From Chitinophagales bacterium (GTDB lineage Bacteria > Bacteroidota > Bacteroidia > Chitinophagales > Chitinophagaceae): a stretch of DNA of 64,000 nt. This document shows, piece after piece, positions 8,405 through 16,380 of this stretch. Made by a program: the position numbers and the translations under genes. The notes under the pieces were generated by a model. It ran no database searches, was not told where the DNA came from, and saw only the letters and a program-made list of their open reading frames with translations. Where the stretch lies: assembly GCA_017303855.1 (NCBI GenBank), contig JAFLBL010000016.1, positions 25,674 to 89,673 on the forward strand, given 5' to 3'. Numbering within the stretch: position 1 is the first letter of the stretch; every line of letters starts with the position of its first letter.

Positions 8405-10513
8405 TTAACTCACGGAAGACCCCGCGTCAATCATACTGCCGGGTTGTACAAAATGCAGTTTGCCGGCCTTATCCTCCGCCATCAGGATCATGCCATTACT
8501 TTCAATGCCTCTCATTTTCCGCGGCGCCAGGTTGGTTACCACGGTTACCTGTTTGCCCACAATTTCTTCCGGGGCAAAATGCAGGGCAATGCCGCTTACG
8601 ATGGTCCGGGTTTCCGTACCGAGGTCGATGGATAGTTTCAGCAGTTTATCCGCCTTCTCCACTTTCTCCGCGGTGAGAATGGTGCCGATCTTCAGGTCAA
8701 TCTTTGCGAAATCGTCAAACTGTATTTCCGCTTTGGCCGGTACCTCCGGTTTTACTTCTTCTTTTTTCGGTTCTTCCATTTTCGTTAATCCGCTTTTTAA
8801 TTTTTCAATCTGTGCCGCGATTTCCGTATCCTCAATTTTCCGGAACAACAGTTGCGGTTCGCGCAATACATAGCCCACACTCAGCAAATTCATTTTACCC
8901 GCGTTTTCCCAGTCCAGCATCTTCTCCACCACTTTCATCATGTGCAGCATCTTCCGTGCGGTGTTCGGCAGGAAAGGGTTGATCAGGATGGCGAGATTAG
9001 CCGTCAGCTGCAGACAAAGATGCAGGCTGTTATCAATACTCTTCTGCGCATCGGGATTGGTGGCCAGTTGTTTGGCCACAATCCAGGGTTCTTTTTTCTG
9101 CATATACTGATTGCCTTTGCGGGAAAGGTCAATCACTTCAAACAGGGCTTCCCGGAATTTATATTCTTCCAGCAGGCCTTCTATTTTTTTCCGGGCCAGG
9201 CGGATATCTTCCACCAGGCCGCGATCGGTATCATCCAGCAGTTCCTCATGCAGGCGGGGTACTTTACCGCCGCAGAGTTTATGCATCAGCACCCAGGTAC
9301 GGTTTACAAAATTGCCGAAGATGGACACCAGTTCACTGTTCACGGCATCCTGGAATCCTTTCCACATGAATTCACTGTCCTTGGTTTCCGGCGCGATCTG
9401 TGTCAGGTAATACCGCAACATGTCCACGCACTGGGTGCCGCCGTTTTCCTGTTTTACAAAATCGTTGATATAATCCCGCATATCGAGTTTCCAGTTGCGG
9501 CTGGTACTCATCTTATCGCCTTCCAGGTTCAGGAATTCATTGGCGGGAACATTCTCCGGTAAAATATTGCCATGCAGTTTCAGCATCAGCGGGAAGATGA
9601 TGCAATGGAAAACGATATTGTCTTTCCCGATAAAATGCACCAGTTTGGTATCCTTATCATACCAGTAAGGTTCCCATTCTTTCTTATTGTCAAGTGCCCA
9701 TTGTTTGGTAGCGCTCACATAACCGATCGGCGCGTCAAACCATACATAGAGCATTTTTCCATCGGCACCGGCTACGGGTACTTTAATACCCCAGTCAAGG
9801 TCGCGTGTTACCGCTCTTGATTGCAGACCGCCATCGATCCAGCTCTTGCACTGACCGATTACAGTCGGGCGCCAGTCGTCTTTATGTTGTTCCAGTATCC
9901 ATTCCCGTAAAAACTGTTCATGTTTTCCCAATGGCAGGTACCAGTGCGATGTTTTTTTCTTTACCGGTGTTTTACCGCTCAGGGTACTCACCGGGTTGAT
10001 CAGTTCATCGGGACTTAATGTACGTCCGCAGGTTTCGCACTGATCGCCAAAGGCACGGTCGCTGCCGCAGTTGGGACAAGTGCCTTTGATATAACGGTCG
10101 GCCAGGAAACTATTGGCCTCCTCGTCAAAATACTGCTCGGTTTCTTTGATTTCCAGTTCGCCCCGGTCATTCAGGTAGGTAAAAAATTCCTGTGCCGTTT
10201 CATGATGAATCGGTTCGCTGGTGCGGTGATAAATATCAAAGCTCATGCTCAGGTCTTCAAAATCCTGTTTCATGGCCGCATGGTATTTATCAATGATCGC
10301 GCGGGGCGTGGTGCCTTCCTTTGTGGCCTGAATCGGGATGGCCGTGCCATGTTCATCGCTGCCGCATACAAACACCACATCTCTTTTCTGTGCCCGCAGG
10401 TAGCGCGCATAAATATCAGCCGGAATATAGGCGCCCGCCAGGTGCCCCACGTGTTTCAGTCCGTTGGCATAGGGGAGGGCGGAAGTAATCAGGTATCGTT
10501 TAGGTAAACTCAT
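8405..10513 (-). CDS. metG: Methionyl-tRNA synthetase
   Basis: A 702-residue class I aminoacyl-tRNA synthetase that charges tRNA-Met. Visible hallmarks in order: the HIGH-type motif HVGH in PYANGLKHVGHLAG near residues 14-27; the zinc knuckle CPNCGSDRAFGDQCETCG; WFDAPIGY; the KMSKS-type loop DKMSTSRNW; and a C-terminal Trbp111-like tRNA-binding domain (DFAKIDLKIGTI... to the end), which supports dimer formation. The longer open frame begins 28 codons upstream, but the ATG at 10513 (MSLPKRYLITSALPYANG) matches the family start and sits 18 bp after a good Bacteroidota promoter. A strong terminator follows the gene. Confidence 0.97.
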   Translation of the reverse strand: MSLPKRYLITSALPYANGLKHVGHLAGAYIPADIYARYLRAQKRDVVFVCGSDEHGTAIPIQATKEGTTPRAIIDKYHAAMKQDFEDLSMSFDIYHRTSEPIHHETAQEFFTYLNDRGELEIKETEQYFDEEANSFLADRYIKGTCPNCGSDRAFGDQCETCGRTLSPDELINPVSTLSGKTPVKKKTSHWYLPLGKHEQFLREWILEQHKDDWRPTVIGQCKSWIDGGLQSRAVTRDLDWGIKVPVAGADGKMLYVWFDAPIGYVSATKQWALDNKKEWEPYWYDKDTKLVHFIGKDNIVFHCIIFPLMLKLHGNILPENVPANEFLNLEGDKMSTSRNWKLDMRDYINDFVKQENGGTQCVDMLRYYLTQIAPETKDSEFMWKGFQDAVNSELVSIFGNFVNRTWVLMHKLCGGKVPRLHEELLDDTDRGLVEDIRLARKKIEGLLEEYKFREALFEVIDLSRKGNQYMQKKEPWIVAKQLATNPDAQKSIDNSLHLCLQLTANLAILINPFLPNTARKMLHMMKVVEKMLDWENAGKMNLLSVGYVLREPQLLFRKIEDTEIAAQIEKLKSGLTKMEEPKKEEVKPEVPAKAEIQFDDFAKIDLKIGTILTAEKVEKADKLLKLSIDLGTETRTIVSGIALHFAPEEIVGKQVTVVTNLAPRKMRGIESNGMILMAEDKAGKLHFVQPGSMIDAGSSVS

Positions 10514-10537
10514 GCAAAAACATTCTTTGATCGGCTG

Positions 10538-10569
10538 CAAAATTACCGGAATAGCCACCATTGCCCAAA
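10538..10569 (-). promoter_or_regulatory. Bacteroidota-type promoter for metG
   Basis: On the minus strand a -33 TTTG (10566-10569) is separated by 20 bp from a perfect -7 TAnnTTTG box, TAATTTTG (10538-10545). The start codon is 25 bp further on, so the leader is short. Confidence 0.65.
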
Positions 10570-10608
10570 ACCTTGATTGTGCTAACTTAGAGCGCAAACC
10601 CCGGAATC

Positions 10609-12110
10609 ATGCGAAAATTCAACCTTTTGTGCCTGCTGCTGGCCACATATAGTGGCGCCCTGGCCAATGACGGCTCTTTTTATGCCGCCGGCAATACCCT
10701 GATTCCCCTGAAGGAAACCATTATACAGATGAAAAAGGAGATCCTGAGCCTGGACCGGAAAGGGGACTGGATGCAGGTGGATATCTACTTTGAATTTTTC
10801 AACCCGGGCCTGAAAAGGAACTCACCGTAGGGTTTGTAACCCCGCCCGCTTTCGGGGATATAACGGAAGCGGAGGAAACGCATCCGCAGGTAAAGAATTT
10901 TATGGTCATGACCGGTGACCGGATCCTGCCGTATAAAATAGCCAGGATGGAAGAGTCCGGGTTTAAAGTGAGCAGCAAACTGGCGGAGGGCTTCGATTTT
11001 GTCTATTATTTCACGATCCGTTTCGCCAAAGGAATTACGGTTATCCGGCACAGTTACCTGTACCGGGGAGGCGCTTCAGTGGAAGCATCCCATGATTTTC
11101 TGTACCGGCTTACCACCGGCGCCACCTGGGCCGGGGGCAGCATCGGGGATTTTGAGCTCAACATCAATATGGGCGACGACTGTTATTTTGCCGTTCCTTC
11201 CGCCTTTGGCAGTACCGCTGCCGCCTGGACCCTTGTAGGTGTGGGCCGTATCGGGGCGGCGACAGTCTTTAATCCGTACGGGGATGAAGAGGGGGGCCGG
11301 ACCCTCCGGATGGTCTACCTGCGTAAGGGGAAGCTGCAGTTAAGGCAGCTGAACTTCAAACCGCAAAAGGACCTGGGACTAACCGTATTTCAGTTTCACA
11401 ATGAAGTAAACCTCTGGACGGATAAAAAGACACCGCATGTATTTGAAAACAGTATGGACTTGCTGATGGGCGATTCCACCGATGTATTGCTCCGTCGCAT
11501 GACCGACCTGGAATTAAGGCTTTACCGCAACCTGCATTTTGCCCGTATGGGCTATGATTTCAAGGACGAAGCCCTGAAAAAAGTATTTATGCAATTCACC
11601 TGGTACATTCCCGACCCGGCCATAAAAGCCGAAAATGCACCGGACTATTATTTATCAAAAGAATTGCTGAAACTGATAACGGAAGAAGAAAGCCGGCGGA
11701 AGGCGGGGCGGAACGCCCCCGCAGAGAAGGTAATCAGTCATTCCGCATGTCGCCACGGGCGACAACATACCCGGCAGGAGTGCAAATCAAGTAAGAAGTA
11801 CGAGGTACGAAGTACGGCGCTCCGGATGAAACGTCGTTACTGGCACCTGGCACCTCCCTTCGAAGTGCGGTGCTCTTCACGAAACGTCTCTGCTGACATC
11901 TCACATCCCACAACTCACAACTCATATCTCACATCCCACAACTCACAACTCATATCTCACATCCACATTTCGTTCCCACCTGGGTCACGCAGCAGAATGT
12001 TGAAAAAAGAACCGGTTCACGGTATCTGGTCAATAGCAGTCACCCGCCGCGGACCCCGGAGACCGGCGAAGTGTGACATTAGCTCATTAATAGTTCTCAG
12101 GTATACATAA
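10609..12110 (+). pseudogene. DUF4424-like secreted protein, frameshifted, with a repeat-derived tail
   Basis: The first frame (10609-10830) encodes a signal peptide (MRKFNLLCLLLATYSGALA) and the start of a domain resembling DUF4424 (NDGSFYAAGNTLIPLKE). It then stops. The same domain continues in a second frame (PEKELTVGFVTPPAFGD..., open from about 10809 to 12110). One extra G in the GGG at 10806-10808 would join the frames as NPGPEKELTVGF, so a one-base deletion or a sequence error is likely. Homologous-looking sequence ends near LLKLITEEES (about 11695). The last ~135 codons read through repeat R1 copy 1 (VISHSACRHGRQHTRQEC...), so the native stop seems lost or displaced. The family call is tentative; the broken state is seen directly. 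Confidence 0.6.
11702..12072 (+). repeat. R1 element copy 1
   Basis: First copy of the R1 intergenic repeat. It holds hairpin 1 (GGGGCG-GAA-CGCCCC, 11705-11719), the ATCAGTCATTCCGCATGTCGCC block with hairpin 2 (here loop ACG), and two ~65-bp units, the second ending in CATCTCA/CAACTCA heptamers. A 3' module ends in GACCGGCGAAG. It fills the space to the next gene and is read as coding tail by the broken gene before it. Remaining bases to 12141 show nothing else. Confidence 0.8.
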
Positions 12111-12141
12111 GTTTAATCATCAAATTTTATATTTTTTCAAA

Positions 12142-12621
12142 ATGAAAAAGGTACTTACACTAACATTGTTTGTTTCAGTCATCCTCCTGACCGGCTGTTT
12201 TTTGCCCTCTGTTAAAACTTTTAATTCTAACTCGAATGGCTGGAGGCCTGCCGAGTTTGTGCCGTCACAGGGCATTTTATTGATTGAGCGGGTAGAGTGG
12301 CCCAGGAAACAACAGCGAAAGATTGAAGCGTTTATGAAGAAAAAGTACGGGTACAAGTATGAGTTTGTGGATGCCAAAGAGCTGGCGGATAGTACGGGCC
12401 GGTATGCGGATAAAAATGTGTACCGTTTCGCCATTGCATACTCTTATGATCTGCATCGGATGAGCGGTATGGAACCCGGCAGAGCATCTTCCTCGATAAG
12501 CATGTTTGATTTTCATTTTGTAGACAGGTTGAAAAACAAATCGCATGCACCTACGGGCATTGGTTCCAGCTGGGCTTCTGTTACTTTCAAAAAAATGATG
12601 GAAGCGGTATTGAAGAAATAA
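12142..12621 (+). CDS. Small lipoprotein of unknown function
   Basis: 159 residues with a type II signal peptide: MKKVLTLTLFVSVILLTGC, lipobox LLTGC with the lipidated Cys at residue 19. The rest is soluble and mixed. It contains a WPRKQQRKIEAFMKKKYGYKYEFVD stretch that may form a helix then a strand, and ends with VTFKKMMEAVLKK. I do not recognise the family. The pattern of a short envelope lipoprotein fits its location between R1 copies 1 and 2 in an accessory region. No operon partner is evident; the next gene is 185 bp away across a repeat fragment. Confidence 0.7.
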   Translation: MKKVLTLTLFVSVILLTGCFLPSVKTFNSNSNGWRPAEFVPSQGILLIERVEWPRKQQRKIEAFMKKKYGYKYEFVDAKELADSTGRYADKNVYRFAIAYSYDLHRMSGMEPGRASSSISMFDFHFVDRLKNKSHAPTGIGSSWASVTFKKMMEAVLKK

Positions 12622-12635
12622 GCAGTTGGAGTTAT

Positions 12636-12736
12636 GGTTCCCTCCGGGGTCACGCAGAAGGATGTTGAAAAAAGCATTGGTTCACGGCATCTGTGCAATA
12701 GTATTCTCACGCAGCGGACCCCGGGGACCGGCGAAG
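12636..12736 (+). repeat. R1 element copy 2 (3' module only)
   Basis: Matches the 3' end of copy 1: TTCCCTCCGGGGTCACGCAG, then GTTGAAAAAAGCATTGGTTC, ending GGGGACCGGCGAAG. The two hairpins and the 65-bp units are absent. It begins 14 bp after the lipoprotein stop. Confidence 0.75.
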
Positions 12737-12806
12737 CTAGCGACCCGATTGGTCCTAAATATGGGGAGTATAATATAAAATGATAACTAGTAATGAACAA
12801 GCAATC

Positions 12807-13412
12807 ATGATAAGGGGTTTATTTTTAATCGTATCGATAATGCAATTTTCAGTCTTGGTGTTTTCTCAACAGAAAACCGAGGAATGGAAAATGTATAATG
12901 TTCAGAATGGGGATACTTCTTTGTACTGCAAAATTGTCAAAGAGGGAAAGTATTATTCTTTTAATTTTGAGCAGAGTTACTTTTTAAATATCAAAATAGA
13001 TTCAGCCGTTAATCGTCAGGATACAATCAAGGAAGTCTCCTCATACTCATACGGCCCCTATGCATTTTATAAAGACGTAAATGGTATTACGTACACGGTA
13101 AAGGGCATGAATCCAGTTAAAAGATTATTGTATTCTTTTTCGGATATTAAAAAGCCAACTGCCCTGTTATTCTCAGATGCATATACTGCGAGTTCAGAAT
13201 ATACTTGGTTGATTAATAAGGAAGTGGTTTTATATCAATATGGGAAATTGATCAAATGTTATCTGTTTAAATCCGAAGCAATTCAATCGCCTGATTCTTA
13301 TTATAGTTTGTATTATGTTGATAAAAAGCAATTTTTGCCTTTTAAAATTGAAACATATCGTTTAGATAACAATCAAGCCAAATTAATAAATCAATTAATT
13401 ATTGCACGGTAA
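12807..13412 (+). CDS. Secreted protein of unknown function, AT-rich
   Basis: 201 residues from the ATG at 12807, which starts a clear signal peptide (MIRGLFLIVSIMQFSVLVFSQ, predicted cut near FSQ). An in-frame upstream start at 12780 would place charged residues before it and is less likely. The mature part is beta-rich with many Tyr and Phe residues (YYSFNFEQSYFLNIK, YSLYYVDKKQFLPFKIETYRL), which resembles small periplasmic or outer-membrane-associated proteins. No family is recognised. The gene is clearly AT-richer than its neighbours and lies between repeat copies, which suggests acquisition by transfer. Confidence 0.65.
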   Translation: MIRGLFLIVSIMQFSVLVFSQQKTEEWKMYNVQNGDTSLYCKIVKEGKYYSFNFEQSYFLNIKIDSAVNRQDTIKEVSSYSYGPYAFYKDVNGITYTVKGMNPVKRLLYSFSDIKKPTALLFSDAYTASSEYTWLINKEVVLYQYGKLIKCYLFKSEAIQSPDSYYSLYYVDKKQFLPFKIETYRLDNNQAKLINQLIIAR

Positions 13413-13511
13413 GTGTAGCTTAGCAAAAAGTATATCTTGTATTGAAAAAGGGTTCAATTATAATACTTCTCATGATTAAGACTAACTGCGTATTTTTTTT
13501 ATTAATACTTC

Positions 13512-14030
13512 TTCCATTTCCTGATAATATCCGGAATAAGTGAGTCCTTGCCAATAGCGGGGCGGAACGCCCCGCAGAGCAAATAATCAGTCATTCCGCA
13601 TGTCGCCACAGGCGACAACATACCCGGCAGGAGTGCAACTCAAGTACGAGGTACGAGGTACGAAGTACGGCGCTCCGGATGAAACGTCGGTACTGGCACC
13701 TGGCACCCGGCACCTGGCACCTGACTACAAAGTACGGCGCTCCGGATGAAACGTCGTTACTGGCACCTGGCACCCGGCACCTCGCACCTCCCTTCGAAGT
13801 ACGGTGCTCTTCACGAAACGTCTCTACTGGCACCCGGCACCCGGCACCTCACTACTAAGTCCGGTGCCCCTCATAAATCGTCTCTACTCACATCTCACAT
13901 CTCACAACTCACAACTCACATCCACATTTCGTTCCCTCCGTGATCTCGCAGAAGAAAGTTGAATAAAGCATTGAATTTCAGAAACTTTTCAATAGTTGTC
14001 TCCCGTTACAGCCCCCGGATAACGGCAAGT
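13512..14030 (+). repeat. R1 element copy 3 (most complete)
   Basis: The fullest R1 copy. It has a 5' module TTCCATTTCCTGATAATAT; hairpin 1 (13559-13573); hairpin 2 GTCGCC-ACA-GGCGAC (13602-13616); four tandem ~65-bp units, each GTACGAAGTACGG...AAACGTC followed by CACCTGG/CACCCGG heptamers, the last ending in CATCTCA/CAACTCA heptamers; and the 3' module ending near 14030. It occupies most of the 700-bp gene-free stretch; nothing else is seen there. Confidence 0.8.
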
Positions 14031-14114
14031 TGACCCTAATTATATTACGTTTTATGTTTAAATTTACCATATTTATAATGCATTTATTTAAAAATATTAC
14101 CCTAATTTTGATAC

Positions 14115-15494
14115 ATGTTCAACAGGGATATCTTAGGGGAACTTCAAAAATGGCATCAGCGGGAAGCCCGAAAACCTTTAGTTATCCGGGGAGCCAGGCA
14201 GGTTGGAAAAACAACGGTGGTGCGTCAGTTTGCTGCTGAATTTGAACAATCTCTTTATCTCAATTTGGAGCTTCCTGAAGACAGAAAACCTTTTGAAGCG
14301 TTCAGCAACTTTGATACGCTCCTGCAATCTTTATTTTTTCTGAAAAACCTTTCTCTTGCAAAAAGAAAAGAGACCCTGATTTTTATAGATGAAATTCAGG
14401 AAGTTCCTGCCGCCTTACAGCAGCTTCGTTATTTCTATGAAGAGGTACCGGACATCCCGGTTATTGCAGCGGGGTCAATGCTGGAAAGTCTGTTCAATAC
14501 TGAGATTAGTTTTCCGGTTGGAAGGGTAGAATACCTGGTGATACACCCGGTTTCTTTTCCTGAATTTTTAGGGGCCATCGGCGAAACAGCTGCACTGGAA
14601 CAATTAAAAAATATTCCACTTGCCGGATTTGCACAGGATAAATTGATGCAGTTCTTCCGTACGTATTGCCTGATTGGAGGGATGCCTGAAATTATTGAAA
14701 AGTATGCGAAGGACAGGGACCTGACTGCTTTGAACACTACCTATGATTCACTCCTTGTTTCTTATATGGACGATGTAGAGAAATATGCTGCAAGCAACGC
14801 ACAGGCAAATTATATCCGCCATGCAATCCGTTCCTGTTTTGCAGAAGCAGGAAAAAGGATAAAGTTTCAGGGGTTTGGAAACTCCACGTATAAGTCAAGG
14901 GAAATGGGGGAAGCGTTGCGAACATTGGAAAAGGCCCTGCTTGTTCACCTGGTCTATCCGCAAACCAGTCCCGTACTTCCGCTTCAGCCTGATTATGACA
15001 GATCACCACGGCTTCACTATTTAGATACGGGCATGCTGAATTACTTTGCCGGCATACAGAAAGAGATAATAGGAACTGAAGATCTAAATGCTGTATATGG
15101 CGGTACGATGATAGAACATATTGCCGGGCAGGAATTGCTGGCAAGACAATACAGTGCATTGCATGGACTTAATTTTTGGGTAAGAGAGAAAAACACCGCT
15201 GTAGCAGAGATAGATTATATATACCAGTATGAAGGGAAACTGATACCTGTTGAAGTTAAATCAGGAACTGATGGACGATTACGTTCTTTACATCTGTTCA
15301 TGGACATGGCGCCCCATAATATAGCTATCCGATTCTATGCAGGTGAACTGCGTATTTCTGTCCTCACAACACCAGGGCAAAAGATATTTTATTTATTGAA
15401 CCTGCCTTATTTCCTGATTTCACAAATTGAAGCGTACCTGCCGTGGTTTGAAGAAGAGATAAAGAAAATTATAGCGGGTAAAACTAAAAATTGA
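14115..15494 (+). CDS. ATP-binding protein, AAA_14 / DUF4143 type
   Basis: 459 residues. The Walker A motif GARQVGKTT is at residues 26-34 and the Walker B LIFIDEIQE near residues 90-98. These are followed by the AAA_14 pattern PVIAAGSMLESLF...FPVGRVEYLVIHPVSFPEFL and a C-terminal DUF4143 domain with IDYIYQYEGKLIPVEVKSG. The DUF4143 end resembles a restriction-endonuclease-like fold (D...E.K). Family members are common, often stand-alone or horizontally moved, and mostly uncharacterised; links to toxin-antitoxin or mobile DNA are proposed. The gene is alone between R1 copies 3 and 4. The start ATG at 14115 is well placed for the family (MFNRDILGELQKW). The family call is strong; its role is unknown. 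Confidence 0.85.
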   Translation: MFNRDILGELQKWHQREARKPLVIRGARQVGKTTVVRQFAAEFEQSLYLNLELPEDRKPFEAFSNFDTLLQSLFFLKNLSLAKRKETLIFIDEIQEVPAALQQLRYFYEEVPDIPVIAAGSMLESLFNTEISFPVGRVEYLVIHPVSFPEFLGAIGETAALEQLKNIPLAGFAQDKLMQFFRTYCLIGGMPEIIEKYAKDRDLTALNTTYDSLLVSYMDDVEKYAASNAQANYIRHAIRSCFAEAGKRIKFQGFGNSTYKSREMGEALRTLEKALLVHLVYPQTSPVLPLQPDYDRSPRLHYLDTGMLNYFAGIQKEIIGTEDLNAVYGGTMIEHIAGQELLARQYSALHGLNFWVREKNTAVAEIDYIYQYEGKLIPVEVKSGTDGRLRSLHLFMDMAPHNIAIRFYAGELRISVLTTPGQKIFYLLNLPYFLISQIEAYLPWFEEEIKKIIAGKTKN

Positions 15495-16379
15495 AGAACA
15501 GTAAAACCGGATTTACTGGGTTTAAACCGGTAAATAATGATTAAATGTTTTGGAGATCAGTAGTTTGAAATTTCGTCTGCAAGTATACATGAAAACCAGA
15601 AAGTTTAAAAGTAAAGTTGGAGAACTTTTGACGCGCTCCGCATTTTATAATTAACTGGATAGTTAGTTCATTTAAGATTTCATCCATTCCCGGATAATAT
15701 CCGGAATAAGGGAGCGGCTGCCAATAGCGGGGCGGAACGCCCCCGCAGAGCAAATGATCAGTCATTCCGCATGTCGCCACAGGCGACAACATACCCGGCA
15801 GGAGTGCAACTCAAGTACGAAGTACGGCGCTCCGGATGAAACGTCGTTACTGGCACCTGGCACCTGGCACCTCATTACGAAGTATGGCGATCTTCAGGAT
15901 ACGTCTCCACTGACATCTCACAACTCACATCTGACAACTGAAAAAATCAGTAGCAGAAACCGGCCAGCCCATTGCGGCCAAAGTGATGGCCGTGTAAGTA
16001 TACCTAAAAGCCAGCCAGTAATAAATTAGAGTTATAAGACTTGAGATTCTTTCATTAAATTTATTATCAACCGAGAAGTTGGTTATAAAAATATTTTTTC
16101 ATCCATTTCCTGATAATATCCAGAGAAGTGAGCAGTTGCCAATAGCGGGGCGGAACGCCCCCGCAGAGCAAATAATCAGTCATTCCGCATGTCGCCACAG
16201 GCGACAACATACCCGGCAGGAGTGCAACTCAAGTACGAAGTACGGCGCTCCGGATGAAACGTCTCTCCTGGCACCCGGCACCCGGCACCTCACTACTAAG
16301 TCCGGCGCCCCTCATAAATCGTCTCTACTCACATCTCACATCTCACATCTCACATCCCACAACTCACATCTCGTCTCCC
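15495..16379. other. 885-bp gene-free stretch with two R1 copies
   Basis: The stretch between the ATPase gene and the esterase gene holds R1 copies 4 and 5 in the same orientation, about 150 bp apart. Open frames here are made of repeat sequence (ISHSACRHRRQHTRQECNSS-type peptides, seen in several copies) and are not credible genes. Confidence 0.7.
15681..15947 (+). repeat. R1 element copy 4
   Basis: Contains CATCCATTCCCGGATAATAT, hairpins 1 and 2 intact, and two ~65-bp units. The second unit is diverged (GTATGGCGATCTTCAGGATACGTC) and ends in short CATCTCA/CAACTCA repeats. The 3' module seen in copies 1-3 is missing. Confidence 0.8.
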
Positions 16380-16380
16380 T
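16100..16380 (+). repeat. R1 element copy 5, adjoining the esterase stop codon
   Basis: 5' module, both hairpins and two ~65-bp units. The second ends in CATCTCA/CATCCCA heptamers that run to within about 15 bp of the TGA stop (16380-16382) of the convergent esterase gene. In the esterase sense the units read GATGTGA, each containing TGA. Confidence 0.8.

Noticed and set aside
10800..10830. Programmed frameshift in the DUF4424-like gene
   Set aside because: No slippery heptamer with a downstream structure is seen; a simple deletion or base-call error in GGG is more likely.
13620..13925. CRISPR-like array in R1 copy 3
   Set aside because: The ~65-bp units are joined with no unique spacers and end in heptamer runs; no cas genes are near.
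14103..14110. TAATTTTG promoter box before the ATPase gene
   Set aside because: It is 4 bp from the start codon, too close unless the mRNA is leaderless.
15754..16350. Open frames with ISHSACRHRRQHTRQEC peptides
   Set aside because: They are translations of R1 repeats and recur in each copy.
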